Assembly: GCF_007995055.1 (NCBI RefSeq)
Contig: NZ_VOQQ01000001.1
Span: 1,523,501 to 1,587,500, forward strand
Direction of reading: 5' to 3'
Length of the DNA stretch: 64,000 nucleotides
DNA from: Sphingosinicella ginsenosidimutans
Lineage (GTDB): Bacteria > Pseudomonadota > Alphaproteobacteria > Sphingomonadales > Sphingomonadaceae
Shown: positions 36,787 through 45,081 of the stretch, in pieces
Position numbering within the stretch: position 1 is the first letter of the stretch
Layout of the letters: the number at the start of each line of letters is the position of its first letter
Notes under the pieces: model-generated
What the model was told of the DNA's origin: nothing
Seen by the model: only the letters and a program-made list of their open reading frames with translations
Database searches by the model: none
Position numbers and translations under genes: made by a program

Positions 36787-36876
36787 CGAGCCCGATCGTT
36801 ACGCTTTGTTGAAGGAAGCGGGCGATTTTCGCGGCCGGCGATGCTATGATTCGCTCCGGGGTTTGGGGATTTTCAC

Positions 36877-37629
36877 ATGTTGAGCAAGCTGGTTCGCGCT
36901 GTTCTTGCGGCCGCCATTGCCTTTGGCGCGACCGCGTCTGAAGCGGCGCGCGTCGCGCCGATGATCGTCGAGGTCCAGCCGTCGGGCCGCGGCGCCATCG
37001 CCCGGGTCGAGCTGACCAATCCGGACGCCCGCACCTTCCCGGTCGAAGCCCAGATGATGCGCGGGGAGATCAGCGACACGGGCGAGCTGACGCTGACGCC
37101 GGCGGACGACGATTTCCTGGTCTTTCCAGCCCAGGCGGTGGTCCAGCCCAATTCGCAGCAGGTCTTCCGCGTCCAATATGTCGGCGATCCTGCACTCGAC
37201 CATTCCGAGCTTTATTATCTCGCGATCCGCCAGGTGCCGGTCGACATGAGCGTCGCCCAGAACCAGGTCCAGGTGGTCGTCAACTTCAACGTGCTGGTGA
37301 ACGTGATCCCCGATGGCGCGGTCGCCAATCCGGAGATGGTTTCGGCCCATCCCGCGACGCGCAACGACGCGGCCGGGATCGAGGTGCAGATCGCCAATCG
37401 CGGCAACCGCTATTTCAACGCCGGAACGCTCGAATGGCGGATCGCCGGAACCGGGGCGGACGGCCAGGCCTATGCCCAGACGATCCCGCCGAACGAGATC
37501 ATCCGCAGCGTCGGCGTCGGCGTCGTCGCGCCGGGCCGCACCCGTACCTTCTTCGTGCCGACCCAGCGTCCGCTGGCCGATGCGCCGATCCAGGTGACGC
37601 TGAACGTCCCGTCCGGTTCCGGTTCCTGA
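36877..37629 (+). CDS. Periplasmic pilus chaperone, locus B
   Basis: A 250-residue PapD-like chaperone with signal peptide (LVRAVLAAAIAFGATASEA). Domain 1 shows RVAPMIVEVQPSGRG, TFPVEAQMMRGEI, DDDFLVFPAQAVVQPNSQQV; domain 2 ends PIQVTLNV. It is preceded by its own 150-base gap holding the hairpin. The stop codon is followed two bases later by an ATG that is probably the natural usher start, but that frame is broken. Confidence 0.85.
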   Translation: MLSKLVRAVLAAAIAFGATASEAARVAPMIVEVQPSGRGAIARVELTNPDARTFPVEAQMMRGEISDTGELTLTPADDDFLVFPAQAVVQPNSQQVFRVQYVGDPALDHSELYYLAIRQVPVDMSVAQNQVQVVVNFNVLVNVIPDGAVANPEMVSAHPATRNDAAGIEVQIANRGNRYFNAGTLEWRIAGTGADGQAYAQTIPPNEIIRSVGVGVVAPGRTRTFFVPTQRPLADAPIQVTLNVPSGSGS

Positions 37630-37631
37630 TA

Positions 37632-37680
37632 ATGGCGCGGGGGGGAAGCCTGCCCTTCGGGGCGCGTCGCGATGGGTGAT
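37632..37680 (+). other. Out-of-frame natural start of usher B with G7 tract
   Basis: ATG at 37632 follows the chaperone stop as TGATAATG. After ATGGCGC comes a run of seven G (37639-37645). As read, this frame stops at 37677. With eight G it would read MARGGKPALRGASRW and run straight into the usher frame, giving a complete signal peptide with Lys and Arg before the hydrophobic core. So one base seems to be missing at the tract, by error, mutation or phase variation. Confidence 0.7.
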
Positions 37681-40156
37681 GGCGACGGCGCTTGCCGCCG
37701 TCATGCCGGCCGGCGCGGCCTTCGCCCAGGCGACGCCGGCACCGGCCGAGGCGACCGCGGCCCAGGCCGAGGCGCCGGCCGGCGCACCGCCCGCCCCCGC
37801 GGTCGCGCCGCCGGGGCGGACCGTCAACCTCACCGGCCCGCTTGTCAGCGGCGGCCAGGTCTATGGCGACATCCTGATCCAGATCGCGCCGGACGGCGCG
37901 GTCGCGTTCGAAAGCCAGAGCCTTCGCGCGCAGGTCGGCCCGTTGCTCAACGACGCCGGCCGGCAGCGGCTCGATTCGCTGATCAACGGCCGGCCCTATG
38001 TGGCCGAAAGCGAATATCGGGCGAACGGATTCGATCTTCATTTCGATCCAACCAGGATCGAGGTCGATCTCGCCCAGCTCAGCGGCGACCTGCGGCCGAC
38101 CCAGGTTCTCGGCGAATCGCAGCCAACCGAGGCGCGCAATTACCTGCCGACCGTCCCGCCGGCGAAGTTCAGCGGCTATCTGAACATCAGCACCGACATC
38201 GACTATAACGAGCCGGTTGGGATGCGGACGCCCGATCTCTTCCTCTACGGCGCCGTGCGCTACGGCAGCTTCGTCGTCGAATATGACACCGCCTTCTCCG
38301 ACGAGTTCGGCGACAATTACCGGTTCTTCCGGCGCGGCGTGCGCGGTGTCTTCGACCAGCCGGATCATTACCGCCGGTTCAGCGTCGGCGATCTGAGGCT
38401 CGATACGCTGCCGATCCTGCAGACGCCTTTCATCGGCGGCGTCGCGGTCCAGCGCAGCCGGCAGATTTTCGATCCCTATGCGGTCGTGTCACGCCTCGGC
38501 GGTCGGCAGATTTTCATCGACACGCCGTCGAATGTGGACGTGCTGATCAACGGCGCGCCCTACCAGACCTTCCAGCTCAGCCCCGGAAGCTACGATCTGT
38601 CGCAGCTTCCGATCCGCACCGGATCGAACAACATCCAGCTGCGGATCCGCGACGCCGCCGGGCGCCAGCAGCTCGTCAATTTCGACTATTTCTTCGATCC
38701 GCTGGATCTCGCCAAGGGCGATGTCGAATATACGGCCGGCGTCGGCGCGATCGCGCGCAACTTCTCGCTGCAGCCCAATTATACCAACGACGCAGCCTTG
38801 GTCGGCATGTACCGCCGCGGCATTTCCGACACGCTCGTGCTCGGCGCGGCGACGCAGATTTCGGGGGACGTGCAGGTCCTGGCCGGCCAGGTGGGCGTCG
38901 TCCCGCAGGTCGTCCCTGGCAGCTTCCAGCTCCAGGGCGCGGTTTCCCATGCCGACGTGGACGGCACCGGCTTTGCCGGCCGCGCGTCCTATCGCTGGCG
39001 CGACGGTGACATCAACCGCCAGCGCCAGGTGTCGATCGCGATCGATTACCAGAGCGCGCATTATCGCAATGTCGGGTTCATCAGCGCGCCGGGACTGTCG
39101 CAATTCAACATCAGCGCCTCTTATTCCCAGGCGCTCAATCCGAAGCTGACGATCGTCACCGGCGGCAATTACACGATGCGGGGCGGCGGCAATTCGGATT
39201 ATGTGAACGTCTTCACCGATTTCGTCTATCAGGCCAATGATCGCTTCCGCATCAGCGTGGGCGGCGAATATGGCAATGACGATTTGTACGGCGCCAACTG
39301 GGGCGTCCGGCTCAGCCTCACCGTCCTGTTCAACAACCGGACCCGCGCCTCGGTCGACTATCGCTCGCGGACGGAGACGTTGACCGCCAACGTCTCGCGC
39401 GGCGCCGACAGCTACGTCAACTCGTTCGGCTATGATCTGTCGGTGGAATCGAACGGCGGCGACGATGCCGCGGTCAACGGCAGCCTGACCTATATCGGCA
39501 ACCGCTTCACCGCCAACGCCTTCGTCCAGACGCGCGGCGACGGCTTCGGCCACATCACCGACGATCAGCGGCTCCGGCTCCAGCTCGGCACGTCGATCTC
39601 CTTCGCCGATGGCGTCTTCGGGATCGGCCGGCCGATCGCGGATTCCTTCGCGATCGTTCGCCCGCACAGCTCGATCGACGACAAGAACGTCATCGTCGGC
39701 CGCGCGCTCGAGGGCAATCGATATGAGGCGGCGAGCGGGCCGCTCGGCGCCGGCGTCCTGCCGCGGCTCACCTCGTACAACGCGCAGGACATCCAGTATG
39801 ACGTGGACGATCTGCCGCCGGGCTACGACATCGGCGCCGGCGTCGTCCATGTCCGGCCGCCCTATCGAAGCGGCTACCGGATCACCGTCGGCAACGAACG
39901 ATTCGTGAGCGCGCTCGGCGATCTTGTCAGCGACGGCCATCCGGCGGCGCTGGTTTCGGGCACGATCGCCTCGACCGATGATGCCGGCTTCACCCAGCAG
40001 CCCTTCTTCAGCAACTCCGCCGGCCGGTTCAGCGTCGTCGGCCTTGCCCCCGGCAAGACCTATGAGGTGACGCTCAGCAACGGTCGCCATTTCACCATCG
40101 CGGTGCCGGCCGACACGAGCGGCCTTTACCGGATGGGAACGGTTAACATTCCATGA
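37676..40156 (+). CDS. Outer-membrane usher, locus B (start damaged or phase-variable)
   Basis: From GTG 37676 the frame gives 826 residues, starting in mid-signal peptide (MATALAAVMPAGAAFAQ) with no basic residues. After an Ala/Pro linker come an N-terminal domain (LVSGGQVYGDILIQIAPDGA), plug (NVDVLINGAPYQTFQLSPGS), the long barrel, and a C-terminal domain ending GRFSVVGLAPGKTYEVTLSN, very like usher A. It should build the locus B fibre if translated from the ATG at 37632. GTG 37676 and ATG 37679 lack a good ribosome site. Confidence 0.82.
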   Translation: MMATALAAVMPAGAAFAQATPAPAEATAAQAEAPAGAPPAPAVAPPGRTVNLTGPLVSGGQVYGDILIQIAPDGAVAFESQSLRAQVGPLLNDAGRQRLDSLINGRPYVAESEYRANGFDLHFDPTRIEVDLAQLSGDLRPTQVLGESQPTEARNYLPTVPPAKFSGYLNISTDIDYNEPVGMRTPDLFLYGAVRYGSFVVEYDTAFSDEFGDNYRFFRRGVRGVFDQPDHYRRFSVGDLRLDTLPILQTPFIGGVAVQRSRQIFDPYAVVSRLGGRQIFIDTPSNVDVLINGAPYQTFQLSPGSYDLSQLPIRTGSNNIQLRIRDAAGRQQLVNFDYFFDPLDLAKGDVEYTAGVGAIARNFSLQPNYTNDAALVGMYRRGISDTLVLGAATQISGDVQVLAGQVGVVPQVVPGSFQLQGAVSHADVDGTGFAGRASYRWRDGDINRQRQVSIAIDYQSAHYRNVGFISAPGLSQFNISASYSQALNPKLTIVTGGNYTMRGGGNSDYVNVFTDFVYQANDRFRISVGGEYGNDDLYGANWGVRLSLTVLFNNRTRASVDYRSRTETLTANVSRGADSYVNSFGYDLSVESNGGDDAAVNGSLTYIGNRFTANAFVQTRGDGFGHITDDQRLRLQLGTSISFADGVFGIGRPIADSFAIVRPHSSIDDKNVIVGRALEGNRYEAASGPLGAGVLPRLTSYNAQDIQYDVDDLPPGYDIGAGVVHVRPPYRSGYRITVGNERFVSALGDLVSDGHPAALVSGTIASTDDAGFTQQPFFSNSAGRFSVVGLAPGKTYEVTLSNGRHFTIAVPADTSGLYRMGTVNIP

Positions 40157-40176
40157 TGCGCGGACAGGAGATTCCG

Positions 40177-41070
40177 ATGCGCCATCTGTTTCTGATTGCC
40201 TCGTCCCTCGCCGCGCTCGCAGCGCCGGGCGTGGCTTCGGCCGCCTGCTCGCCCGCCTTCGTCGGCACTGGCGAGACCGTCAACCTCACCGGCCTCAGCA
40301 TCGGCACGGGCGAGGTGAAGCGCGAAGAGTTCAACCTGCGGGTCCGCAATCTCGACGGCGGCGGGCCAGGGACGTGCAACGCCACGATCCGGGTCACTCG
40401 GGTCGGCCCTGCCGATCCGAACATGCCGCCCTACACCTTGCGCTCCGGCGGCACGGACATCGACGTGCTTTCCTTTGCCGGGACGGCCGGTTCGCCGAAC
40501 AGCGACGTCCTCATCCCCAATGCGCCCCCCGGCCCCAACGGTCGCGCGGTTCCGTTCCAGGTGACGCTGCCGACCCCCTGGGGGCTCAAGGCCGGCGTCT
40601 ATGTCGAGCAACTGCGCTTCACCCTGCTCGATTCGTCGGGCAACCAGGCCGACACCCAGGACGTCACGATCAACGTGACCGTCCCGCGCGCCGTCAGCCT
40701 GCGGATCGTCGGCGCGACCGGCAGCGACGAGGTGAGCCGGATCGACCTCGGCAATCTTTCGACCAGCCAGGCCAGCATGTCCGATCCGTTCGCGCTGCGC
40801 ATCTGGAGCACGTCGGCCTATTCGGTGAATTTCCGATCGCTCAACAGCGGCAATCTGGTGCGCGCCGGCGGTGATGACCGGATTCCCTATACGCTGACGC
40901 TGGACGGCCAGCCGGTGAATCTCGCGTCCACCAACAATGATTATCGCTACAACGATTATACGACCGCGCTCGGCCAGCTTCATCCGCTGGTCGTCCGCGC
41001 CGGCCCGATCGGGGCGGTGCGCGCCGGTTTCTATTCGGATCGCGTGTTCGTGACGGTGACGCCGGTCTAG
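40177..41070 (+). CDS. Two-domain tip-like pilus protein, locus B
   Basis: A 297-residue exported protein (signal HLFLIASSLAALAAPGVASA). Domain 1 holds CSPAFVG and GTCNATIRV; domain 2 has IDLGNLSTSQASMSDPFALR, RIPYTLTLDGQPVNLAS and the last strand RAGFYSDRVFVTVTPV, closely matching domain 2 of the locus A protein. Likely tip adhesin. I use ATG 40177 with GGAG six bases upstream; an ATG at 40153 overlapping the usher stop is also in frame. Confidence 0.76.
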   Translation: MRHLFLIASSLAALAAPGVASAACSPAFVGTGETVNLTGLSIGTGEVKREEFNLRVRNLDGGGPGTCNATIRVTRVGPADPNMPPYTLRSGGTDIDVLSFAGTAGSPNSDVLIPNAPPGPNGRAVPFQVTLPTPWGLKAGVYVEQLRFTLLDSSGNQADTQDVTINVTVPRAVSLRIVGATGSDEVSRIDLGNLSTSQASMSDPFALRIWSTSAYSVNFRSLNSGNLVRAGGDDRIPYTLTLDGQPVNLASTNNDYRYNDYTTALGQLHPLVVRAGPIGAVRAGFYSDRVFVTVTPV

Positions 41071-41083
41071 AGCCTTCGGGCTC
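41070..41083. other. Short hairpin between convergent genes
   Basis: GAGCC-TTCG-GGCTC with a stable UUCG tetraloop overlaps the tip-gene stop and reaches the small pilin stop. No T-run; may act weakly in both directions. Confidence 0.4.
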
Positions 41084-41495
41084 AGACGGGCGTCATTCCG
41101 AGAGCGACGGAGATGCCGCTCTGCAGGCCGGTCGAGCGGACCAGCACCGGAATGGTGCGAAGGCGCGGGCCGGACCGGAAGGCGACCGCGCTCATTCCGC
41201 CGGGGGCGAGCTCGCTGGTCTCGCCATCATAGCTGACCCGCACTTCCTCGCCCGGTTCGAGCGGGCGATAGCTCGCCATCACCACGAATCCCTGGGCGGC
41301 GTTGCAGAATTCGCGCACCGTGCCCTGGGCCTGGCCCATGGCGGAATCGATCGCGAAATCGTCGCTGTCGATGTTGCAGACCACTGGAATCTGCGCGGAG
41401 ATCCGCACATTGCCGATCGCGGGCTGCGCCGCGGCTGCGCCCGGCACCAGCATCGCAGCAGCCGCGAGGGCGGCCTTCGCCAGGTTGTTCATCAC
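41082..41495 (-). CDS. Small pilin-like protein on the opposite strand, locus B
   Basis: A 137-residue exported protein (signal ALAAAAMLVPGAAAAQ) with cysteines in PVVCNIDSDDF and REFCNAAQGF. The second cysteine segment (FCNAAQGF versus FCNAPEGA) and the overall order resemble the locus A counterpart. Its promoter region repeats the TTAACCC block at nearly the same distance (47 bases). Possible minor subunit; function inferred only from the repeated arrangement. Confidence 0.7.
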   Translation of the reverse strand: MMNNLAKAALAAAAMLVPGAAAAQPAIGNVRISAQIPVVCNIDSDDFAIDSAMGQAQGTVREFCNAAQGFVVMASYRPLEPGEEVRVSYDGETSELAPGGMSAVAFRSGPRLRTIPVLVRSTGLQSGISVALGMTPV

Positions 41496-41541
41496 TCCGA
41501 CCCTTGTTGTTCTGGTTTGAGACGGAGCTAACAGAAAGGGG

Positions 41542-41570
41542 TTAATGAACTGCTCATGCGCGGTTGCGGC
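41542..41570 (-). promoter_or_regulatory. Shared promoter block of the small pilin genes (locus B copy)
   Basis: Minus strand: GCGCATGAGCAGTTCATTAA then CCCC. The locus A copy (35781-35804) reads GCGCATCAGCGGTTCCTTAA then CCCA. Only three changes in the first 20 bases, at the same distance from the start codon, point to a common regulator. Confidence 0.55.
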
Positions 41571-41619
41571 TCGGCGCAGGCCTTTCCCCCGGTCTCGTGG
41601 CCGTCGCGGCCCCGGAACG

Positions 41620-41650
41620 ATTTCGCTTGCGTTCGGCGATCCAATATAAT
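41620..41650 (+). promoter_or_regulatory. Sigma-70-like promoter of the SPFH gene
   Basis: TTTCGC (near 41621), 18 bases, then a perfect TATAAT (41645-41650). A start site near 41657 would fall inside the palindrome that follows. Confidence 0.55.
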
Positions 41651-41651
41651 T

Positions 41652-41661
41652 ATGATATCAT
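41652..41661. promoter_or_regulatory. Palindrome at the SPFH promoter (possible operator)
   Basis: ATGATATCAT is a perfect 10-base palindrome directly after the -10 box, in an AT-rich island unlike the surrounding DNA. The second gene of the operon encodes an Arc-type ribbon-helix-helix protein, which could bind here and repress its own operon. Inference from position. Confidence 0.4.
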
Positions 41662-41680
41662 CATTACTTCGGGAGGAACA

Positions 41681-42634
41681 ATGATGACGACTCTTGCGGA
41701 CCAAGCCCCAGCGCCGGCGCTCAGCCACTCGCGGGAACGGTCGGCGACGACCAGCAGCGGCTATGTGATGCTGCTCGTGATGCTTGCGATGCTCGCCCTG
41801 ATCGCGGCCGGCATCTACCAGCTGACCGGGGGGGTGCCGGACAAGCTCGACGTCGATCTGGTCACGCGCGGCGGCCTCGGGCTCGGCCTGGCGATGATCC
41901 TTGTCGGCGCGCTCGGCTTCCTGTTCATCCTTTGCGGCTTCTACCTGTTGCAACCCAACCAGGCGGCCGCGATCCTGCTGTTCGGCGATTACAGGGGCAC
42001 GGATCGAACGACCGGCCTGCGCTGGGTGCTGCCCTGGATGACGCGCACGAAGATCTCGACGCGAATCCACAACATCACCTCGGACAAGCTCAAGGTGAAC
42101 GATCTGCGCGGCAATCCGATCGAGATCGCGGCCAATGTCGTGTGGCGCGTGACCGATACGGCGCAGGCTTTGTTCGACGTCGCCGATTATATGGAGTTCG
42201 TCGAAATCCAGATCGAGAGCGCGGTGCGCGCGATGGCGGGCAAATATCCCTATGACGATATCGAGCATAAGGAAGTGACGCTGCGCGGCGATGCCGAGGC
42301 CGTCGCCCAGGAGCTGGAGCGCGAGCTTCAGGACCGGGTCGGCCGGGCCGGCATCACGATCGACGAATCGCGCCTCACCCACCTCGCTTATGCGCCGGAG
42401 ATCGCCCAGGCGATGCTTCGGCGGCAACAGGCCGAGGCGGTGATCGCGGCGCGGCAGAAGATCGTCGTCGGCGCGGTCTCGATGGTCGAAAACGCGATCC
42501 AGCTCCTGTCGGAGAAGGACGTTGTCGACCTCGACGACGAGCGCAAGGCGGCGATGGTCTCGAACCTGATGGTCGTGCTCTGCTCGGAACGCGACACGCA
42601 GCCGGTGGTGAACGCGGGCTCGCTCTACCAATAG
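41681..42634 (+). CDS. SPFH/Band 7 domain membrane protein
   Basis: A 317-residue protein: polar N-terminus, two transmembrane helices (about 30-50 and 65-90), then an SPFH domain starting [20 protein letters not shown] and including [17 protein letters not shown] and [24 protein letters not shown], the coiled-coil end. SPFH proteins form ring or raft-like scaffolds in the membrane. GGGAGGAACA precedes the ATGATG start. Operon with an Arc-like regulator 10 bases downstream. Partner and cargo unknown. Confidence 0.9.
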   Translation: MMTTLADQAPAPALSHSRERSATTSSGYVMLLVMLAMLALIAAGIYQLTGGVPDKLDVDLVTRGGLGLGLAMILVGALGFLFILCGFYLLQPNQAAAILLFGDYRGTDRTTGLRWVLPWMTRTKISTRIHNITSDKLKVNDLRGNPIEIAANVVWRVTDTAQALFDVADYMEFVEIQIESAVRAMAGKYPYDDIEHKEVTLRGDAEAVAQELERELQDRVGRAGITIDESRLTHLAYAPEIAQAMLRRQQAEAVIAARQKIVVGAVSMVENAIQLLSEKDVVDLDDERKAAMVSNLMVVLCSERDTQPVVNAGSLYQ

Positions 42635-42644
42635 GAGCGGGACC

Positions 42645-42854
42645 GTGCCGGCCGCCAGTACGCCCAAGAAGGCCTTTCCACTGCGCGTCGAGCCCGCCTT
42701 GTGGGCGGCGCTCGAGCGCACGGCGGCGGCCGATTTCCGAAGCGTCAATGCCGAGATCGAGGTGCTGCTGCGCGAGGCGCTGGCGCGGCGCGGGGTCAAG
42801 GTCGCGGCCCCGGAGCAAAGGCCCCGCGGCCGGCCGAGAAAGGACCAGGCATAG
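42645..42854 (+). CDS. Arc-type ribbon-helix-helix protein
   Basis: Sixty-nine residues from a GTG start with AGGAGCGGG upstream. KAFPLRVEPALWAALERTAA, then FRSVNAEIEVLLREAL, is the ribbon-helix-helix fold of Arc/MetJ proteins; a basic GRPRKDQA tail follows. DNA-binding is expected. Paired with the SPFH gene rather than with a toxin, so I read it as the operon's own repressor, not an antitoxin. Confidence 0.82.
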   Translation: MPAASTPKKAFPLRVEPALWAALERTAAADFRSVNAEIEVLLREALARRGVKVAAPEQRPRGRPRKDQA

Positions 42855-42897
42855 GTGATGGCGAGCGGACGGGCGCCCCGTCCGCTCGCGACATCGT

Positions 42898-44091
42898 TCA
42901 GGCCGCCTGGGCCACGCCCGGCGCGGCGCGCGGCCGGCGCGGGCGTGGGCGAAGCCCGATCCACGGACGGAGCGGGCGGATCGATCGGCCGGCGAGGTAG
43001 AAGGCCCAGCTTCCGGCCGCGGTCGCGAGGACCAGCGCCACGAACAGCGGCAAAGGCGCCATTCCCGTGCGGATCAGCACCCAGGCGGCAAGGACGATGA
43101 CCGTCTGATGGATGAGATAGAGCGGGAACACCGCCTCCGTCAGCGTCGGCCGCAGGCGATGATCGCGGTTGAGCGCGCGATCGGCCAGGCCGAGCAGCGC
43201 GACGATCGCAAGCCAGCGCATCCCGGTGCGCGCGACGATGAAGGCCAGCGCAAGCGGCGGTGTCGGCAGGGCGAAATCCGGATAGGCCCATTCGATCGCC
43301 GCCACCACGGCGAAGCACGCGACGGCCGCGATCGCCGCCGGCCCCGCCCACCGACGGATCGGCGCCCACAATTCCGGGCTGGCGGCGAGCAGGAAGCCAA
43401 AGAGGAAGGCGGGCAGGTAAAGCGCGTGGCCGTACCAGTCGCCGATCAGCATGTGCGTCTCCTGGCGGTGCGGCAGCAGCCCGAACTGGACGAGCGCGAG
43501 CCATGCGAGCGGCAGGAGGATGATGCGCCCGCCCGCCAGCAGCCGGGCGGCGATGCGGCGGATCGACCCGTACAGCCGGGCCGGGACCGCGATCAGCGCC
43601 AGCCCGAGAAGCGCCGTGTAGGTCCACAGATAGGCGAGGAACCACAGGTGGTTCCAGGTCGGCAGGATGATCCCGTCGAGCATTCCGAAGCGGAAATAGT
43701 CCTGGGTGAGAAAATGCAGATAGGAGAAGCCGTAGCCGTGCTTGACCGTGAGCTCGACCCAGCTTTGCGGCGGCACGATCATCGCCATGCCGAACAGGAG
43801 CGGGCCGAGCAGCCGCGAGGTGCGCGCGGCGAGGAACGCGCCCGGATCGCTCATCCTGCCCAGCAGCGCGTGGCTGGCGAAGCCCGAGACGACGAACAGC
43901 AGCGACATGCGCCACGGATTGATCGCCAGCATCGGGATCGTCGCGCCGTCCACCGGATCGGGCAGCGATATGTGAAAGCCCCAGGGCACGAAGACCATGC
44001 CGACATGGTAGAAGATGAGCAATGCGAAGGCGCCGATGCGAAGCCAGTCCATCCCGTAATGGCGGCCGGCGGGGTTTTGATGAGGCGTCAT
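42898..44091 (-). CDS. Acyltransferase family 3 / OpgC-like membrane protein
   Basis: A 397-residue protein with about ten transmembrane helices. The start YGMDWLRIGAFALLIFYHVG with its histidine, and RMSLLFVVSGF, are marks of acyltransferase 3 proteins that O-acylate glycans, glucans or lipids at the inner membrane. A basic Arg/Pro tail follows the last helix. Divergent from the LytTR regulator 43 bases away, a pairing that suggests regulation by it. Confidence 0.88.
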   Translation of the reverse strand: MTPHQNPAGRHYGMDWLRIGAFALLIFYHVGMVFVPWGFHISLPDPVDGATIPMLAINPWRMSLLFVVSGFASHALLGRMSDPGAFLAARTSRLLGPLLFGMAMIVPPQSWVELTVKHGYGFSYLHFLTQDYFRFGMLDGIILPTWNHLWFLAYLWTYTALLGLALIAVPARLYGSIRRIAARLLAGGRIILLPLAWLALVQFGLLPHRQETHMLIGDWYGHALYLPAFLFGFLLAASPELWAPIRRWAGPAAIAAVACFAVVAAIEWAYPDFALPTPPLALAFIVARTGMRWLAIVALLGLADRALNRDHRLRPTLTEAVFPLYLIHQTVIVLAAWVLIRTGMAPLPLFVALVLATAAGSWAFYLAGRSIRPLRPWIGLRPRPRRPRAAPGVAQAA

Positions 44092-44134
44092 TTTCGTTCC
44101 CTTTCGCCAAGATGATGGCTCGGGCTAAACAGGG

Positions 44135-45022
44135 ATGGCCGGCGGCGGCGATGCCGTCGGGGCTGGAGGCGGCGCGACGGTGACGGACGGACCCAAGGCG
44201 GGGACGAGCGGCGGGCGAGACGGGACGAGCGGAATCGGCCCGGCGCGGGCGCGCGCGATCGCGGTCGGCATATTCGGGCTGGCGGTCGCGATTCAGGGCG
44301 TGTCGAACGCCAGTTCGGCGGTTACCGATCGGCTTCGGGACGGTCTCGCCGCCTGGGAGCCCTGGTGCTGGGAGCTGACCAGCATCGCGGCCTTGCTGGT
44401 GCTGGCCCCGTTGGTCTGGCGCGCCGTCAAGCTGTTCCGGCCGCCGCGGCTGGGCTGGCCTGCGGCGGTCGCGGCGCATGCCGCGCTCACCGTTCCGTTC
44501 TCGCTCGCGCACAGCGGGCTGATGATCGCGCTGCGCACGCCGATCTACGCATTCATGGGCGCGCGCTACGTCTTCAACGACGGCAGCGGCCACGGCTTGC
44601 TCTACGAATATCGCAAGGATGTCGCGACCTATGTGGAATTCGCGCTCGCCTTCGCGCTGATCCAGTGGATCGTCGCGCGCGCCGGGCAGGCGGGCCGTGC
44701 GCGGCCGCCCGAGGAGGCGGCGCTGCTCGTTCCCGATGGCGCGGTGACGCACCGCATTCCGCTGCATGAAATCGATCAGGTCGCGGCCGCTGGCAATTAT
44801 GTCGAACTTGCCTGGCGCGGGCGCGTCCTGCTCCACCGCGCAACGCTCGCCGCGCTCGAGGCGGAGCTTGGCGCGCACGGCTTCGTGCGCATTCACCGCA
44901 GCCGGCTGGTGCGCCGCGCGGCGATCCGCCGGATCGAGACGCGCCAGAGCGGCGATTTCGAGCTCGAGCTCGCGAACGGCGCGCGCGTGAAGGGCAGTCG
45001 CCGCTATCGGGCCGGCCTGTGA
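44135..45022 (+). CDS. Membrane-bound LytTR transcriptional regulator
   Basis: A 295-residue protein with a Gly-rich N-terminus, four transmembrane helices (about 38-180) and a C-terminal LytTR DNA-binding domain: IPLHEIDQVAAAGNYVELAW, then FVRIHRSRLVRRAAIRRIE. Such one-component regulators lack a receiver domain and sense through the membrane part. It probably controls the divergent acyltransferase gene or itself. ATG at 44135 has AGGG only one base upstream, so the start is not certain. Confidence 0.87.
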   Translation: MAGGGDAVGAGGGATVTDGPKAGTSGGRDGTSGIGPARARAIAVGIFGLAVAIQGVSNASSAVTDRLRDGLAAWEPWCWELTSIAALLVLAPLVWRAVKLFRPPRLGWPAAVAAHAALTVPFSLAHSGLMIALRTPIYAFMGARYVFNDGSGHGLLYEYRKDVATYVEFALAFALIQWIVARAGQAGRARPPEEAALLVPDGAVTHRIPLHEIDQVAAAGNYVELAWRGRVLLHRATLAALEAELGAHGFVRIHRSRLVRRAAIRRIETRQSGDFELELANGARVKGSRRYRAGL

Positions 45023-45081
45023 TCGGCTTGCAAAGCCGCCTCTCCCGGTCCAACCCTCGCCGCGCAGGGAGGATGACGGAC

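Noticed and set aside
42645..42854. Antitoxin of a toxin-antitoxin pair
   Set aside because: The ribbon-helix-helix protein has no toxin-like neighbour; the partner gene is an SPFH scaffold and the next gene is an acyltransferase on the other strand.
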